This document shows, in pieces, positions 18,524 through 28,065 of a stretch of DNA of 64,000 bases; position 1 is the stretch's first letter, and each line of letters starts with the position of its first letter. Under the pieces are notes generated by a model. It did no database searches, had not been told where the DNA came from, and was given only the letters and a program-made list of their open reading frames with translations. The DNA comes from an uncultured Lysobacteraceae bacterium (GTDB lineage Bacteria > Pseudomonadota > Gammaproteobacteria > Xanthomonadales > Xanthomonadaceae), in contig CAMLLG010000004.1 in NCBI GenBank assembly GCA_946480825.1, forward strand, positions 37,678 to 101,677, in the 5' to 3' direction. The position numbers and the translations under genes were made by a program.

Positions 18524-19591
18524 GTGGCATCAAAGAAACCCGCAAAGAAGGTCGCGAAGCCGGCCGCCAAACAACCCGCGAAAGCGGCCGCCAAGAAGCC
18601 CGCGACCAAGAGCGCGGCCAAGCCGGCCGCCAAGCCTGCCGCGAAACCGGTCCCCAAGCCCGCCGCCGCCAAGCCCGTGGCCAAAAAGGCGGTTGCGAAG
18701 CCGGCCGCCAAGCCGGTGGCCAAGAAGCCCGTGGCCAAGCCGGCCGCGAACAAATCCGCCGTGAAGCCTGCCGCCAAGCCGGCGCCCGCCGCCAAGCCGG
18801 CCCCGAAGGCCGATATCAAGCCGGCACCGGTCAAGGCCCCGGCCGCGAAGGCGCCCGCGCCCAAGCCGCCCGCCAAGGTCGAGCCCAAGGCCGCCGCCAA
18901 GCCGGCGCCTGCGCCCAGCCCGGCCCCGACGCCCAATCCGACTCCGGCGCCGCCGCCGGGTCCGCAGCCGACGCCCAAACCGCCGAAGTCGTCCAAGCCT
19001 GCGGTGCCGGGCCCGCTGCCCAATCCGAACGATGCCCCGAAGGCCGCCGCCAAGCCGATCGCGGTCGCGCCGCGCCCGGCCGCCGGCAAGGTCGCGGTCG
19101 CGGTCGCCTCCCGTCCGTCCGCGCCGGCGCCGAAGACCCAGGTGAAGGTCGTGCCCTACAAGACCGATGAAGCCACCGGCCGTCCGATCCTGCCCGCCGG
19201 CTACAGGCCCGCGGTGGACGAGGAATACATGAGCCCGCTGCAGCTCGAGTATTTCCGCCAGCGCCTGCTGCAGTGGCGCGCGGACCTGATCGAAGAGTCC
19301 AAGCAGACCATCGAGAATCTCAAGGACGAAGTGCGCGATGTCGGCGACGATGCCGAACGCGCCACTCGCGAAACCGAGAACTCGCTGGAACTGCGCACCC
19401 GCGACCGCTACCGCAAGCTCATCGGCAAGATCGACAGCACGCTCAAGCGTCTGGATGCCGGCGAGTACGGCTACAGCGTCGATTCCGGCGAAGAGATCGG
19501 CCTGCATCGTCTCGAAGCCCGCCTCACCGCGGAGCGCACGATCGACGAACAGGAGCGCTGGGAACATCTGCAGAAGCAGCAGGGCGATTGA
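18524..19591 (+). CDS. dksA: RNA polymerase-binding transcription factor DksA, long form without zinc-finger cysteines
   Basis: A 355-residue protein. Residues 1-205 are an Ala/Lys/Pro-rich tail (KPAAKPAAK units, then Pro-rich) resembling histone H1-like bacterial proteins. The DksA domain starts near 236 ([14 protein letters not shown]), followed by the coiled coil, whose tip reads GDDAERA. Compared with E. coli D71-x-x-D74-x-A76, the first Asp and the Ala are kept and the second Asp is Glu. The C-terminal region aligns with the zinc finger, but all four cysteines are replaced (GYSVDSG and RTIDEQE). The fold must be held without zinc. DksA acts with ppGpp in the RNA polymerase secondary channel. 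Strong flanking promoter and terminator. Confidence 0.9.
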   Translation: MASKKPAKKVAKPAAKQPAKAAAKKPATKSAAKPAAKPAAKPVPKPAAAKPVAKKAVAKPAAKPVAKKPVAKPAANKSAVKPAAKPAPAAKPAPKADIKPAPVKAPAAKAPAPKPPAKVEPKAAAKPAPAPSPAPTPNPTPAPPPGPQPTPKPPKSSKPAVPGPLPNPNDAPKAAAKPIAVAPRPAAGKVAVAVASRPSAPAPKTQVKVVPYKTDEATGRPILPAGYRPAVDEEYMSPLQLEYFRQRLLQWRADLIEESKQTIENLKDEVRDVGDDAERATRETENSLELRTRDRYRKLIGKIDSTLKRLDAGEYGYSVDSGEEIGLHRLEARLTAERTIDEQERWEHLQKQQGD

Positions 19592-19616
19592 GCCCGGCCG
19601 TCGTTGCGGACCGCCA

Positions 19617-19649
19617 ACGAAAAGCCCCGCTCCGGCGGGGCTTTTTCGT
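19617..19649. terminator. Bidirectional terminator between dksA and the CDGSH gene
   Basis: A near-perfect 14-bp stem (ACGAAAAGCCCCGC / GCGGGGCTTTTTCGT) with a TCCG loop. The T-run on the plus strand serves dksA (stop at 19591) and the A-run serves the opposing CDGSH gene, which ends at 19660. Confidence 0.9.
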
Positions 19650-19659
19650 GCGGCCGGGC

Positions 19660-20301
19660 TCAGGCGCCTTCGGCTTCGAATCCTGCCTTGCGGTGCGAAC
19701 CATCGCAGTACGGCTTGTTCGCGGAGTGCCCGCAGCGGCACAGCCAGGTCTGGGTGCAGCGGTCGACGGTATGGCCGGTGCCGGTGACGACTTCCAGATT
19801 GCCGGTGACCTTCAGCGGGCCGTCCTTCTGCGGTTCGATCGCCAGCGCGCCGTCGCGCGCCGCGAGGGGCTCCGATGCCTTCGATGCGCGTTCGCCGCTT
19901 GCGGCGAAGCCGCCTTCGACATGGCTGTTGTCGCAGTACGGCTTGTGTTTCGACAGGCCGCAGCGGCACAGCGTCGCGCGGTAGCCGATGGCCTCGCCGG
20001 CGACGGTCAGCGGCGCGTTGAACGCGAGCGGCCCGTTCTCGCGGAGGCGCACGGTGTTGACTACCGGCGCGGGTTCTCCGGCCGCGCCGTCGAGGCGCTC
20101 GTACTGGATCGCGCCCGACGGACATTGCCGCGCCGTCAGCGCGACTTCCTCGGCGGAGACCGCGTCCGGGTGGATCCATTCGCCGTCCACGTTCGGCACG
20201 AAGACGTCCGGATGCCCGAGCACGCAGTTGCGTGCGTGGATGCAGCGTTGCCCGTCGAAGTGGATGACGACGTCCCTGCCGCGTACGGTTTCTTTGCCCA
20301 T
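19660..20301 (-). CDS. CDGSH iron-sulfur protein with N-terminal ferredoxin-like domain
   Basis: A 213-residue cytosolic protein in three parts. An N-terminal divergent 4Fe-4S ferredoxin-like domain has RCIHARNCVLG and RQCPSGAI (about residues 18-66). Two CDGSH zinc-finger-like [2Fe-2S] domains follow: CRCGLSKHKPYCDNSH and CRCGHSANKPYCDGSH, each with the 3Cys-1His ligand set. This combination is known in bacterial CDGSH proteins but its physiological role is not settled; electron transfer or iron-sulfur handling is inferred. It is transcribed alone, convergent with dksA. Confidence 0.88.
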   Translation of the reverse strand: MGKETVRGRDVVIHFDGQRCIHARNCVLGHPDVFVPNVDGEWIHPDAVSAEEVALTARQCPSGAIQYERLDGAAGEPAPVVNTVRLRENGPLAFNAPLTVAGEAIGYRATLCRCGLSKHKPYCDNSHVEGGFAASGERASKASEPLAARDGALAIEPQKDGPLKVTGNLEVVTGTGHTVDRCTQTWLCRCGHSANKPYCDGSHRKAGFEAEGA

Positions 20302-20405
20302 GACCCGCTCCCGTGTGTGCCCGCCGAACCGGGCACATCGAGTCTACGCCGATGGCCGCGTCGTTCGTCGCCTCGGCTCGTCTGCCGAGCGGTCGAAAAA
20401 ACCGG

Positions 20406-21707
20406 TCAGTGCAGCTCCCGCAGATCCAGGCGCCGCACCGTCGGCGACTTCAGCGCCGTGAACGCGACCACGCCGAGGGTGACGCAGCCGCCGAGGACGA
20501 CGGCATGCGCGAGGCCGAGCAGCCGCGCCATCGAGCCGGCGTAGAACGCGCCGAGTTCGTTCGACGAACTGATGAAGATGCTGTTGATCGACGACACCCG
20601 GCCGCGCATGTGATCGGGCGTGGCCAACTGCAGAATCGTCGAGCGCAGCACCACCGAGATGCCGTCGAAAGCGCCGGACAGGAACATGAAGGTCACCGAC
20701 AGCCACAGGGTTTCGGACAGGCCGAAACCGATGATGCACGCGCCGAATCCGGCCACCGAGCCCAGCAGGAAACGTCCCGCGTGGCGCTGGATCGGTCGGC
20801 GGGCCAGCCACAGGCCGACCAGCACCGCGCCGACCGCCGGCGCGCTGCGCAGCAGACCCAGCGCTTCCGGCCCCGCGTGCAGCACGTCCTTGATGAAGGC
20901 CGGGGCCAGCGACACCGCGCCGCCGAACAGCACCGCGAACATGTCCAGCGCCATCGCGCCCAGCATCACCGGCGTGCGCAGCACGAAGCGCAGGCCTTCG
21001 CCGATGCTGGCGAAGATCGGTTGGCGCTCGTGCGACAACGGTGGTTCGGTCGTACGCAGAACCACGAGCGCGAGCGCGGCGCCGAGCGCGCAGATCACCC
21101 CGAGCGCATAAGCAGGCCCGGCGGGCACCGTCGCGCCCTCGGAAAAACCGCCGAGACGCGCGACGAGGCCGATCACGCCGCCGCCGATCGCCGGGCCCAG
21201 CACCAGCGCGGACTGGAACACCACGCTGCCGATGCCGGAAGCGCGGGTGAACTGCTCGCGAGGCAGGATGCACGCGAACAGCGTGTTGTGGACCGGCCCG
21301 AGGAACGAACGCACGCCGCCGGTGAACATGATCGCGGCGTACATCAGCCAGAGGCGTGCGCCCGTTTCGTCGGGCGCGGCGAACACCCAGCCCATCGCCG
21401 CGGCGATCAGGATCAGCGGCGTCAGCGCCAATCCGAGGCAGGCGACGATACCGAGCCTGCGCTTGGGCAGATGATCGACAAGATAGCCCGCGAACGGCGC
21501 CACGCAGAAGAACGGAATCACTTCGGCGAGCCCGATCAAACCGAGCTTCCACGGGTCGCCGGTCAGTTCGTAGACGTGCCAGCCCGCGGCCACCGCCACG
21601 ATCTGATACGACAGGATCGTCAGCAGCCGATAGGCCATCAGCGCGACGAAGCTGCGGTTGCGCAGCGGCGGTGCCGGCGCGGCGGCGAGGGTGTCGGGCG
21701 CGCTCAC
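20406..21707 (-). CDS. Major facilitator superfamily transporter (enterobactin exporter/EntS-like group)
   Basis: A 433-residue membrane protein with about 12 hydrophobic segments and an MFS loop-2/3-like motif (GYLVDHLPKRRL, similar to G-x-x-x-D-R-x-x-R/K). Its general look (FVALMAYRLLTILSYQIVAVAAGWHVYELT at the start, described by position: residues 22-51) is that of the MFS_3 group, which includes exporters of siderophores, macrolides and other small molecules. It starts with GTG inside a GTGA overlap with sufE, so it is coupled to it. The substrate is not evident. Confidence 0.85.
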   Translation of the reverse strand: MSAPDTLAAAPAPPLRNRSFVALMAYRLLTILSYQIVAVAAGWHVYELTGDPWKLGLIGLAEVIPFFCVAPFAGYLVDHLPKRRLGIVACLGLALTPLILIAAAMGWVFAAPDETGARLWLMYAAIMFTGGVRSFLGPVHNTLFACILPREQFTRASGIGSVVFQSALVLGPAIGGGVIGLVARLGGFSEGATVPAGPAYALGVICALGAALALVVLRTTEPPLSHERQPIFASIGEGLRFVLRTPVMLGAMALDMFAVLFGGAVSLAPAFIKDVLHAGPEALGLLRSAPAVGAVLVGLWLARRPIQRHAGRFLLGSVAGFGACIIGFGLSETLWLSVTFMFLSGAFDGISVVLRSTILQLATPDHMRGRVSSINSIFISSSNELGAFYAGSMARLLGLAHAVVLGGCVTLGVVAFTALKSPTVRRLDLRELH

Positions 21708-22150
21708 GCCTGCGCGGCGCCGCTCGCGTTCTGCGCGGTGGCGCGGATGAAGGCCAGCAATGCGGCCAGGCCGTTGTTGCGCGTGGGCGAAAGATGCTTG
21801 GCCAGGCCGATGTCGGCGATGTAGCGGGTTTCGGTGGCGAGGATCTCGTCGGCGCTGCGCCCGGCGTACACGCGCAGCGCGAGATAGATCAGCCCGGAGA
21901 CGATGGCCGAATCGCTGGCGGCGGCGAAGTCGAGCCGCTCGGCATCGCCCGAGGCCACGATCCAGACCATCGATTGGCAGCCGAGCAGGCGGTGCTCTTC
22001 GGTCTTCAGCGCATCGTCCATCGGCGGCAATTTGCGGCCGAGATCGATCAGATACTGGTAGCGCTCGGACCAGTCGCCGAAGAACGCGAATTCATCGCGG
22101 ATCGCATCCTGGGCGGCGGCGGCGGTGGGTTCGAGCGGGAAGCTGGACAT
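21704..22150 (-). CDS. sufE: Cysteine desulfuration protein SufE
   Basis: A 148-residue SufE-family sulfur acceptor that takes persulfide sulfur from a cysteine desulfurase for Fe-S cluster assembly. Signatures are FFGDWSERYQYLIDLGRKLP, HRLLGCQSMVW with the catalytic Cys, and FSAxSDS-like AAASDSAIVSGLIYL. I take MSSFPLEP (ATG at 22150) as the start because the upstream in-frame stretch crosses a terminator-like hairpin. It forms a two-gene unit with the MFS transporter; other suf genes are not in the window. Confidence 0.92.
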   Translation of the reverse strand: MSSFPLEPTAAAAQDAIRDEFAFFGDWSERYQYLIDLGRKLPPMDDALKTEEHRLLGCQSMVWIVASGDAERLDFAAASDSAIVSGLIYLALRVYAGRSADEILATETRYIADIGLAKHLSPTRNNGLAALLAFIRATAQNASGAAQA

Positions 22151-22230
22151 CTGTGGTTTCTTCGATATGGGCGGTCTTGTATGGGCGCATGCCCTCGCTG
22201 CCGTCCATGGCGCAACATCGCAGGCTTGCG

Positions 22231-22265
22231 GAACGCCCGGCCCGACCATCCGTGGCCGGGCGTTC
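22231..22265 (-). terminator. Hairpin after cysS
   Basis: A perfect 12-bp GC-rich stem (GAACGCCCGGCC / GGCCGGGCGTTC) with an 11-base loop lies 45 bases beyond the cysS stop and 80 bases before sufE. There is no clear U-tract. Between it and cysS a 13-bp tandem duplication (22298-22310 and 22311-22323) repeats the last codons and the stop. Confidence 0.5.
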
Positions 22266-22309
22266 GGAGGCGCAGCCGATGCCGAGAGGGCATCGGCTAG
22301 ACGCGCTTC

Positions 22310-23710
22310 CTAGACGCGCTTCCTCACCCAGCGCACACCCTGCGGCGTATCTTCCAGCAGGATGCCTTCGTCGGCGAGCTGTTTGCGGATGGCGTCGGCG
22401 CGGCCGAAGTCGCGCGCCTGCTTCGCCGCATTGCGTTCGTCCACCAGCGACTGGATGCGGCCATCGTCGTCGTCCGACACGCCGCGCGCGAACCAGCTCG
22501 CGGATGCCTGCTGCAACAGCCCCAGCGCGATGCCCGCGCCGAGCAGCTCGGACTTCAGTCGCGCGCGCTCTTCGTGGTTGTCGCTTCGCCGCGCTTCGCC
22601 GGCGATGCGCGACAGCTCGGCCAGCGCCTGCGGCGTGTTCACGTCGTCCAGCAGCGCCGCCTCGACGCTGGCGGGGATCCGCGGCAACGCGTCGATGTCG
22701 GCCAGATCGCGCAGCGTGCCGTACAGCCGGTCGAGGGTGCGCACGGATTGGTCGATCAGCGCGTCCGACCACTCCAGCGGCTGACGGTAATGCGCCGACA
22801 GCAGCGCGTAGCGCAGCGCTTCCGGCGGATGCTCGGCGAGTTCCTCGCGCACCAGGCGCAGGCGGCCTTCGGATTTCGACATCTTGCCGCCGTTGAGCGT
22901 GAGCATGCCGTTGTGCACCCACCAGCGCGAGAACAGCCGATGGCTGCCGTCGGCGTGCTTGTGGCTGCACTCGCTCTGCGCGACTTCGTTTTCGTGATGC
23001 GGGAACTGCAGATCGCCGCCGCCGGCGTGGATGTCGATGGTCTCGCCGAGATGGGTTTCGGCCATCGCCGAGCATTCGATATGCCAGCCGGGACGGCCCA
23101 CGCCCCACGGCGACTCCCAGCCCGGCAGATCGTCGGTGGACGGTTTCCACAGCACGAAATCGCCCGGATTGCGCTTGTACGGCGCCACTTCCACGCGCGC
23201 GCCGGCCAGCATCTCGTCGGGATCGCGACCGGACAGCTTGCCGTAGCCGGAGAAGGTGTCGACCGCGAACAGCACGTGGCCTTTGGCCGCGTAGGCATGG
23301 CCCTGGTCGATGAGGCGCTGGATCATCGCGATCATCTGCGGAATATGCGCGGTCGCGGCCGGTTCGATGTCCGGCGCGAAATCGCCGGAAACGCCCAGCG
23401 CGGCCATGTCTTCGCGATACGCGGCGGCGTACTTGTCGGTGATCGTCGAGATCGGCACGCCCAGCGCCTTGGCCGCGGCGTTGATCTTGTCGTCGACGTC
23501 GGTGATGTTGCGCGCATAGCGCAGCTTGCCGTAGCGGCGCCGCAGCAGTGCGGCCAGCACGCCGAAGACCACCGGCCCGCGCGCATTGCCCATGTGCACA
23601 TAGTTGTAGACGGTCGGCCCGCAGACATACATCGTCGGTCCGGCGACGGCATCGAGGGGTTCGAAGGCCTCGATCCTGCGGGTGAGGCTGTTGTAGAGAT
23701 GAAGGTCCAT
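22310..23710 (-). CDS. cysS: Cysteinyl-tRNA synthetase
   Basis: A 466-residue class I synthetase with normal family length. It shows the zinc Cys in YVCGPTVYN (C30), the HIGH-like HMGN, the conserved W/H of [10 protein letters not shown], the zinc-site [10 protein letters not shown] and KMSKS in GGKMSKSEG. The C-terminal part ends in RWVRKR as usual. It charges tRNA-Cys. The gene stands alone on the minus strand, divergent from the small secreted protein at 23.8 kb, with about 100 bp between starts. Confidence 0.96.
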   Translation of the reverse strand: MDLHLYNSLTRRIEAFEPLDAVAGPTMYVCGPTVYNYVHMGNARGPVVFGVLAALLRRRYGKLRYARNITDVDDKINAAAKALGVPISTITDKYAAAYREDMAALGVSGDFAPDIEPAATAHIPQMIAMIQRLIDQGHAYAAKGHVLFAVDTFSGYGKLSGRDPDEMLAGARVEVAPYKRNPGDFVLWKPSTDDLPGWESPWGVGRPGWHIECSAMAETHLGETIDIHAGGGDLQFPHHENEVAQSECSHKHADGSHRLFSRWWVHNGMLTLNGGKMSKSEGRLRLVREELAEHPPEALRYALLSAHYRQPLEWSDALIDQSVRTLDRLYGTLRDLADIDALPRIPASVEAALLDDVNTPQALAELSRIAGEARRSDNHEERARLKSELLGAGIALGLLQQASASWFARGVSDDDDGRIQSLVDERNAAKQARDFGRADAIRKQLADEGILLEDTPQGVRWVRKRV

Positions 23711-23813
23711 GTTTCATCGAGATGGGGGAATGACCCGATTCTAGCCGTCCCGTCATCCTTACGACAGCGTGGGTTCAGCCAGCTTTCGCGGGGGGCACCT
23801 ACACTGGCCGGCC

Positions 23814-24224
23814 ATGCCCGTATCCGTCCCTTTCCCTCGTCGTGTCTTCTGCCTGCTGCTCGCGGTGGCCGCGCCATTGGCGACCATGCGCGATGCGCAG
23901 GCCCAGAGCGCTTCGGGGCAGACGCCCAATGTCCGCACCGAGTACGCGCAGGTGCTGCGGGTGGAACCGGTGTACCAGACCCTGCGCGCCCAGGCGGTGG
24001 AGCAGCGTTGCGATCATCCGGCGGAAGCCACGGGGATGGCGCCGACCAACCGCGATTGCCGTCCGGTTCGGGTGGAACGCCAGTTCCAGCGTCCCGTGGC
24101 CTACGACGTCGATTACATCCACCGCGGCGTGAAGTACCGCTCGCGGTTGCCGGTGGACCCCGGCAAGCGCCTGCGGGTGCGGATTTCGGTGACGCCGGAT
24201 GTCCCGCCCGGCGAGAAGCGCTGA
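23814..24224 (+). CDS. Small secreted protein related to glycine-zipper/UmoB-type envelope proteins
   Basis: A 136-residue protein with a signal peptide (residues 1-30, ending AQAQS). The mature part has YAQVLRVEPVYQT, one Cys pair (QRCDH and DCRPV), and YDVDYIHRGVKYRSRLPVDPGKRLRVRISVTP. That pattern is typical of a family of Xanthomonadaceae surface-antigen-like proteins that usually also contain a glycine-zipper membrane segment, which is absent here. It probably sits in the periplasm or at the outer membrane. Function unknown. No ribosome site stands out before the ATG. Confidence 0.65.
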   Translation: MPVSVPFPRRVFCLLLAVAAPLATMRDAQAQSASGQTPNVRTEYAQVLRVEPVYQTLRAQAVEQRCDHPAEATGMAPTNRDCRPVRVERQFQRPVAYDVDYIHRGVKYRSRLPVDPGKRLRVRISVTPDVPPGEKR

Positions 24225-24282
24225 GTCGCCTGCGCCTGAATTGCTTGCGCCCGCGATGCCCGCATGCGAGCATTTGCCCTCT

Positions 24283-24381
24283 ATGACGACCGCGCAGCCT
24301 CTGTCGATGTCCAGCGCCCGGATGGCTTCCGGCATGACTTCGCGCGCGCGCCGACCGGAACCCCACACGCCAGCTGGGTGA
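24283..24381 (+). promoter_or_regulatory. Possible leader ORF upstream of the arginine operon
   Basis: A 32-codon ORF (ATG at 24283) with several internal ATGs. Its last part reads MTSRARRPEPHTPAG, with three Arg codons (CGC, CGC, CGA) close together. It ends 44 bases before a strong intrinsic terminator that lies directly before argF'. It is suggestive of arginine-responsive attenuation, but Arg codons are common at this GC content and no Shine-Dalgarno is seen. Confidence 0.3.
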
Positions 24382-24425
24382 TCCGGATCGAGGTCGTTTT
24401 CGTCACGACACAGACTCCAAGATCA

Positions 24426-24455
24426 GGCCCGGCTCCCGCCGGGCCTTTTCTTTTT
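24426..24455 (+). terminator. Intrinsic terminator just upstream of argF' (possible attenuator)
   Basis: A perfect 8-bp stem GGCCCGGC/GCCGGGCC with loop TCCC followed by TTTTCTTTTT. The argF' ATG is only 33 bases after the T-run, which leaves little room for a separate promoter. It is either the end of the 23.8-kb transcript or a conditional terminator in the arg leader. Confidence 0.8.
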
Positions 24456-24488
24456 CCGCCTTTCCACTTCCCACCGTCGAGACCCGCC

Positions 24489-25517
24489 ATGAAGCACTTC
24501 CTGAACACCCAGGACTGGAGCCGCGCCGAACTGGATGCCGTGCTGGCGCAAGCCAGGCACATGAAGCTCGACCAGAAAAACCGTCTGGGAGAACTGCTCA
24601 AGGGGCGGCCGCTCGAAGGCCGGTCCATCGCGCTGGTGTTCTTCAACCCGTCGATGCGCACCCGCACCAGTTTCGAGATCGGCGCGTTCCAGCTCGGCGG
24701 TCATGCCGTGGTGCTGTCCCCCGGCAAGGACGCATGGCCGATCGAGTTCGATCTGGGCACGGTCATGGACGGCGACACCGAAGAGCACATCGCGGAAGTC
24801 GCGCAGGTGCTCAGCCGGTACGTCGATCTGATCGGCGTGCGCGCGTTCCCGAAGTTCGTCGACTGGGCCAGCGACCGCGAAGACAAGGTGCTGAAGGGGT
24901 TCGCGAAGTACGCGACGGTGCCGGTGATCAACATGGAAACCATCACTCATCCCTGCCAGGAGCTGGCGCATGCCATGGCGCTGCAGGAGCGTTTCGGCAC
25001 CACCGATCTGCGCGGCAAGAAATACGTGCTGACCTGGACCTACCACCCGAAGGCGCTGAACACCGCGGTCGCGAACTCGGCGCTCACCATCGCCACGCGC
25101 ATGGGCATGGACGTGACCCTGTTGTGCCCGACGCCGGATTACATCCTCGATGAGCGCTACATGGGCTGGGCGGCGCAGAACGTGGCGGAAAACGGCGGTT
25201 CGTTGCAGGTCAGCCACGACATCGACAGCGCCTACGCCGGCGCCGACGTGGTCTATGCGAAAAGCTGGGGCGCGCTGCCGTTCTTCGGCAACTGGGAGCC
25301 CGAGAAACCCATCCGCGATCAGTACAAACACTTCATCGTCGACGAGCGCAAGATGGCGCTCACCAACAACGGCGTGTTCTCGCATTGCCTGCCGCTGCGC
25401 CGCAACATCAAGGCCACCGACGCGGTGATGGATGCGCCGTACTGCATCGCCGTGAACGAAGCCGAAAACCGACTCCACGTGCAGAAGGCGGTGATGGCCG
25501 CGCTCGCGAACCAGTAA
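24489..25517 (+). CDS. argF': N-acetyl-L-ornithine carbamoyltransferase (AOTCase)
   Basis: A 342-residue transcarbamylase converting N-acetylornithine and carbamoyl phosphate to N-acetylcitrulline. The carbamoyl-phosphate loop is SMRTRTS, with HPCQELAH and HCLPLRR in the second domain. P84-x-E86 in AWPIEF matches the Pro-x-Glu that, in the Xanthomonas enzyme, selects the acetylated substrate; this is family knowledge. Start ATG at 24489. It is the first gene of the arginine cluster and implies that arginine synthesis runs through acetylcitrulline, in agreement with the deacetylase two genes downstream. Confidence 0.95.
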   Translation: MKHFLNTQDWSRAELDAVLAQARHMKLDQKNRLGELLKGRPLEGRSIALVFFNPSMRTRTSFEIGAFQLGGHAVVLSPGKDAWPIEFDLGTVMDGDTEEHIAEVAQVLSRYVDLIGVRAFPKFVDWASDREDKVLKGFAKYATVPVINMETITHPCQELAHAMALQERFGTTDLRGKKYVLTWTYHPKALNTAVANSALTIATRMGMDVTLLCPTPDYILDERYMGWAAQNVAENGGSLQVSHDIDSAYAGADVVYAKSWGALPFFGNWEPEKPIRDQYKHFIVDERKMALTNNGVFSHCLPLRRNIKATDAVMDAPYCIAVNEAENRLHVQKAVMAALANQ

Positions 25518-25524
25518 TGCTTTT

Positions 25525-25619
25525 CTCCTTCCCCCGCTTGGCGGGGGAAGGCCGGGATGGGGGCATGTCTCCCACCCGAAGCCCCCACCCCAGCCCTCCC
25601 CCGCAAGCGGGGGAGGGAG
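25525..25619. repeat. Intergenic palindromic repeat (CTCCxTCCCCCGC type)
   Basis: Two hairpins, CTTCCCCCGCTTGGCGGGGGAAG and CCTCCCCCGCAAGCGGGGGAGG (given in parts: 25528-25549 and 25597-25618), separated by a Gly/Pro-like GC spacer with GGGATGGGGGC and its near-inverse GCCCCCACCCC. It fills the argF'-argG gap. Confidence 0.65.
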
Positions 25620-25638
25620 TCAATCGAGATCACACCCC

Positions 25639-26835
25639 ATGAGCCAGTCCAAAGACATCGTCCTCGCCTTTTCCGGCGGCCTCGACACCAGTTTCTGCGT
25701 GCCCTATCTGAAGGAACGCGGCTGGAACGTGCACACGGTGTTCGCCGATACCGGCGGCGTCGACGCCGAGGAGCGCGCCTACATCGAACAGCGCGCGCAG
25801 GAACTCGGCGTCGCCTCGCATCTCACCATCGACGGCGGTCCGGCGCTGTGGGACGGTTTCGTGAAGCCGTTCGTGTGGGCGGGCGAGGCCTACCAGGGCC
25901 AGTATCCGCTGCTGGTCTCCGATCGCTATCTCATCGTCGATGCATCGCTGGCGCGCGCGCAGGCGCTGGGCACCAACGCGATCGCGCACGGCTGCACAGG
26001 CATGGGCAACGATCAGGTGCGTTTCGATCTCGCGGTCAAGGCCAGCGGCGATTACCGGATCGTCGCCCCGATCCGCGAGATCCAGAAGGAACACACGCAG
26101 ACCCGCGCCTACGAACAGGCGTATCTGGAAGAACGCGGTTTCGGCGTGCGCGCCAAGCAGAAGGCCTACACGATCAACGAAAACCTGCTGGGCCTGACCA
26201 TGTCCGGCGGCGAGATCGACAAGTGGGAAGCCCCGGGCGAAGGCGCGCGCGGCTGGTGCGCACCGCGTGGCGAGTGGCCGGAGGCGCCGTTGCGCACGAC
26301 GCTGCGCTTCGTGAACGGCGAAGCGGTCGCGCTCGACGGCGCCGACCTGTCCGGCGCACAGTTGCTCGCGAAGCTCAACGCGCTGTTCGCGCCCTACGGC
26401 GTGGGCCGCGGCATGTACACCGGCGACACCACCATCGGCCTGAAAGGGCGCATCGTGTACGAAGCACCGGGGCTGACCGCGCTGCTCGCGGCGCATCGCG
26501 CGCTGGAAGAAGCGGTGTTGACCAAACAGCAGAACCGTTTCAAGCCCGACGTGGCGCGCAAGTGGGTGGAACTGGTCTACGAAGGCTTCTGGCACGACCC
26601 GCTGAAGACCGATCTCGAAGCCTTTCTGGCGTCGTCGCAGGCGATGGTCAACGGCGAGGTGGTGCTGGAAACCCGTGGCGGCCGCGTCGATGCCGTCGCC
26701 GTGCGTTCGCCGCACCTGCTCAACGCCAAGGGCGCGACCTATGCGCAGTCGGCGGACTGGGGCGTGGAGGAAGCCGAAGGGTTCATCAAGCTGTTCGGCA
26801 TGAGCAGTACGCTGTGGGCCGAGATCAATAAATGA
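25639..26835 (+). CDS. argG: Argininosuccinate synthase
   Basis: A 398-residue ATP-dependent ligase joining citrulline and aspartate. The PP-loop is AFSGGLDTS near the N-terminus, followed by [14 protein letters not shown] and the conserved YTINENLLG. The length is typical of the ArgG short form. It is the second arginine gene, separated from argF' by a palindromic repeat, with a weak purine stretch before the ATG. In this pathway the citrulline comes from deacetylation of acetylcitrulline by the next gene's product. Confidence 0.96.
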   Translation: MSQSKDIVLAFSGGLDTSFCVPYLKERGWNVHTVFADTGGVDAEERAYIEQRAQELGVASHLTIDGGPALWDGFVKPFVWAGEAYQGQYPLLVSDRYLIVDASLARAQALGTNAIAHGCTGMGNDQVRFDLAVKASGDYRIVAPIREIQKEHTQTRAYEQAYLEERGFGVRAKQKAYTINENLLGLTMSGGEIDKWEAPGEGARGWCAPRGEWPEAPLRTTLRFVNGEAVALDGADLSGAQLLAKLNALFAPYGVGRGMYTGDTTIGLKGRIVYEAPGLTALLAAHRALEEAVLTKQQNRFKPDVARKWVELVYEGFWHDPLKTDLEAFLASSQAMVNGEVVLETRGGRVDAVAVRSPHLLNAKGATYAQSADWGVEEAEGFIKLFGMSSTLWAEINK

Positions 26836-26863
26836 ACGCCATCGCCGCAACGACCTCCATTTC

Positions 26864-26929
26864 GGTAGAGCGGCCTTCAGGCCGCTGAGATCGACCTATC
26901 GATGAGCAGCGGGCTGAAGCCCGCTCTAC
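26864..26929. repeat. GTAG-type palindromic repeat between argG and argE'
   Basis: Arms GTAGAGCGGCCTTCAGGCCGC and GCGGGCTGAAGCCCGCTCTAC in inverted orientation with a 20-base spacer holding TCGACCTATCGATGA. It is the same family as the copies at 9690, 35024, 55730 and 60122. Confidence 0.7.
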
Positions 26930-26964
26930 CATCCGCTCCACCGCGCGCTTGACCGACCGTACCC

Positions 26965-28065
26965 ATGCTCAACGACATCCTCCGACATCTCGAAGCGCTG
27001 GTGTCCTTCGACACCCGCAACCCGCCGCGCGCGATCGCGCCGGTCGGCGGCATCTTCGACTATCTGCGCGCGCAGCTGCCCGGCTTCGTCTGCACCGTCA
27101 CCGATCACGGCGACGGCGCGGTGTCGCTGCTCGCCGTGCGCGGCCGCCCGGCCCGCGTGTTCAACGTGCATCTCGATACCGTGCCTTCGTCGGAAGCGTG
27201 GAGCGCCGATCCGCTGACCCTGCGCGTGACCGACGGCCGCGCCATCGGCCTCGGCGCCTGCGACATCAAGGGCGCCGCCGCGGGCTTGATCGTCGCCGCG
27301 CAGCGCACGACCGGCGATGCCGCATTCCTGTTCACCACCGACGAAGAAGCCAACGATGCGCGCTGCATCGCCGCGTTCCTCGCGTCGGACCACGGGTTCC
27401 GCGAGGCCATCGTCGCCGAGCCGACGCAGTGCGAAGCGGTGCTCGCGCATCGCGGCATCAGTTCGGTGCTGCTGAAATTCCGCGGCGCCGCGGGCCACGC
27501 ATCCGGCGCCAACGCGATGCAGAGCAACGCCCTCCATCACGCGATGCGCTGGGGCGCGAAGGCGCTGGAACTGGTCGAAGGCGAGGCGCATCGCCGCTTC
27601 GGCGGGCTCACCGGCCTGCGCTTCAACATCGGCAAGGTCGAAGGCGGAATCAAGGCGAACGTGATCGCGCCCAGCGCCGAGGTGCGTTTCGGATTCCGGC
27701 CGCTGCCGTCGCACGACATCGACGAACTGCATGCGCGCTTCGGCACCTGCGCCGCGGCCGGCACGCTGGAGCGTTATCAGGAAACCTTCCGCGGCCCGCC
27801 GCTGCCGGCGGGAGATGTCGCCGACGCCGAGAACCGCCGCCTCGCCGCGCGCGACCTCGCCGATGATCTCGGTCTGCCGATCGGCAACGCGGTCGATTTC
27901 TGGACCGAGGCCTCGCTGTTCTCCGCCGGTGGTCTCGACGCCATCGTCTACGGGCCCGGCGACATCGCCCAGGCCCACACCGCCGACGAATGGGTCGCGC
28001 TCGATCAGCTCGAACGCTACGCCGCGTCGATCGTCCGCATTCTCGATGGGAAGTCCTTGCAGTGA
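26965..28065 (+). CDS. argE': N-acetyl-L-citrulline deacetylase (ArgE-like, M20 family)
   Basis: A 366-residue M20 metallopeptidase-fold deacetylase. Metal-site segments are [20 protein letters not shown] and FTTDEEAND; the dimerisation-domain histidine is in GHASGANA, and a terminal His is in AQAHTADEW. In E. coli-type organisms the homologue deacetylates acetylornithine. With an AOTCase in the same operon, the substrate here should be acetylcitrulline, giving citrulline for ArgG, as known for Xanthomonas. The stop overlaps the argB GTG by four bases. Confidence 0.92.
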   Translation: MLNDILRHLEALVSFDTRNPPRAIAPVGGIFDYLRAQLPGFVCTVTDHGDGAVSLLAVRGRPARVFNVHLDTVPSSEAWSADPLTLRVTDGRAIGLGACDIKGAAAGLIVAAQRTTGDAAFLFTTDEEANDARCIAAFLASDHGFREAIVAEPTQCEAVLAHRGISSVLLKFRGAAGHASGANAMQSNALHHAMRWGAKALELVEGEAHRRFGGLTGLRFNIGKVEGGIKANVIAPSAEVRFGFRPLPSHDIDELHARFGTCAAAGTLERYQETFRGPPLPAGDVADAENRRLAARDLADDLGLPIGNAVDFWTEASLFSAGGLDAIVYGPGDIAQAHTADEWVALDQLERYAASIVRILDGKSLQ

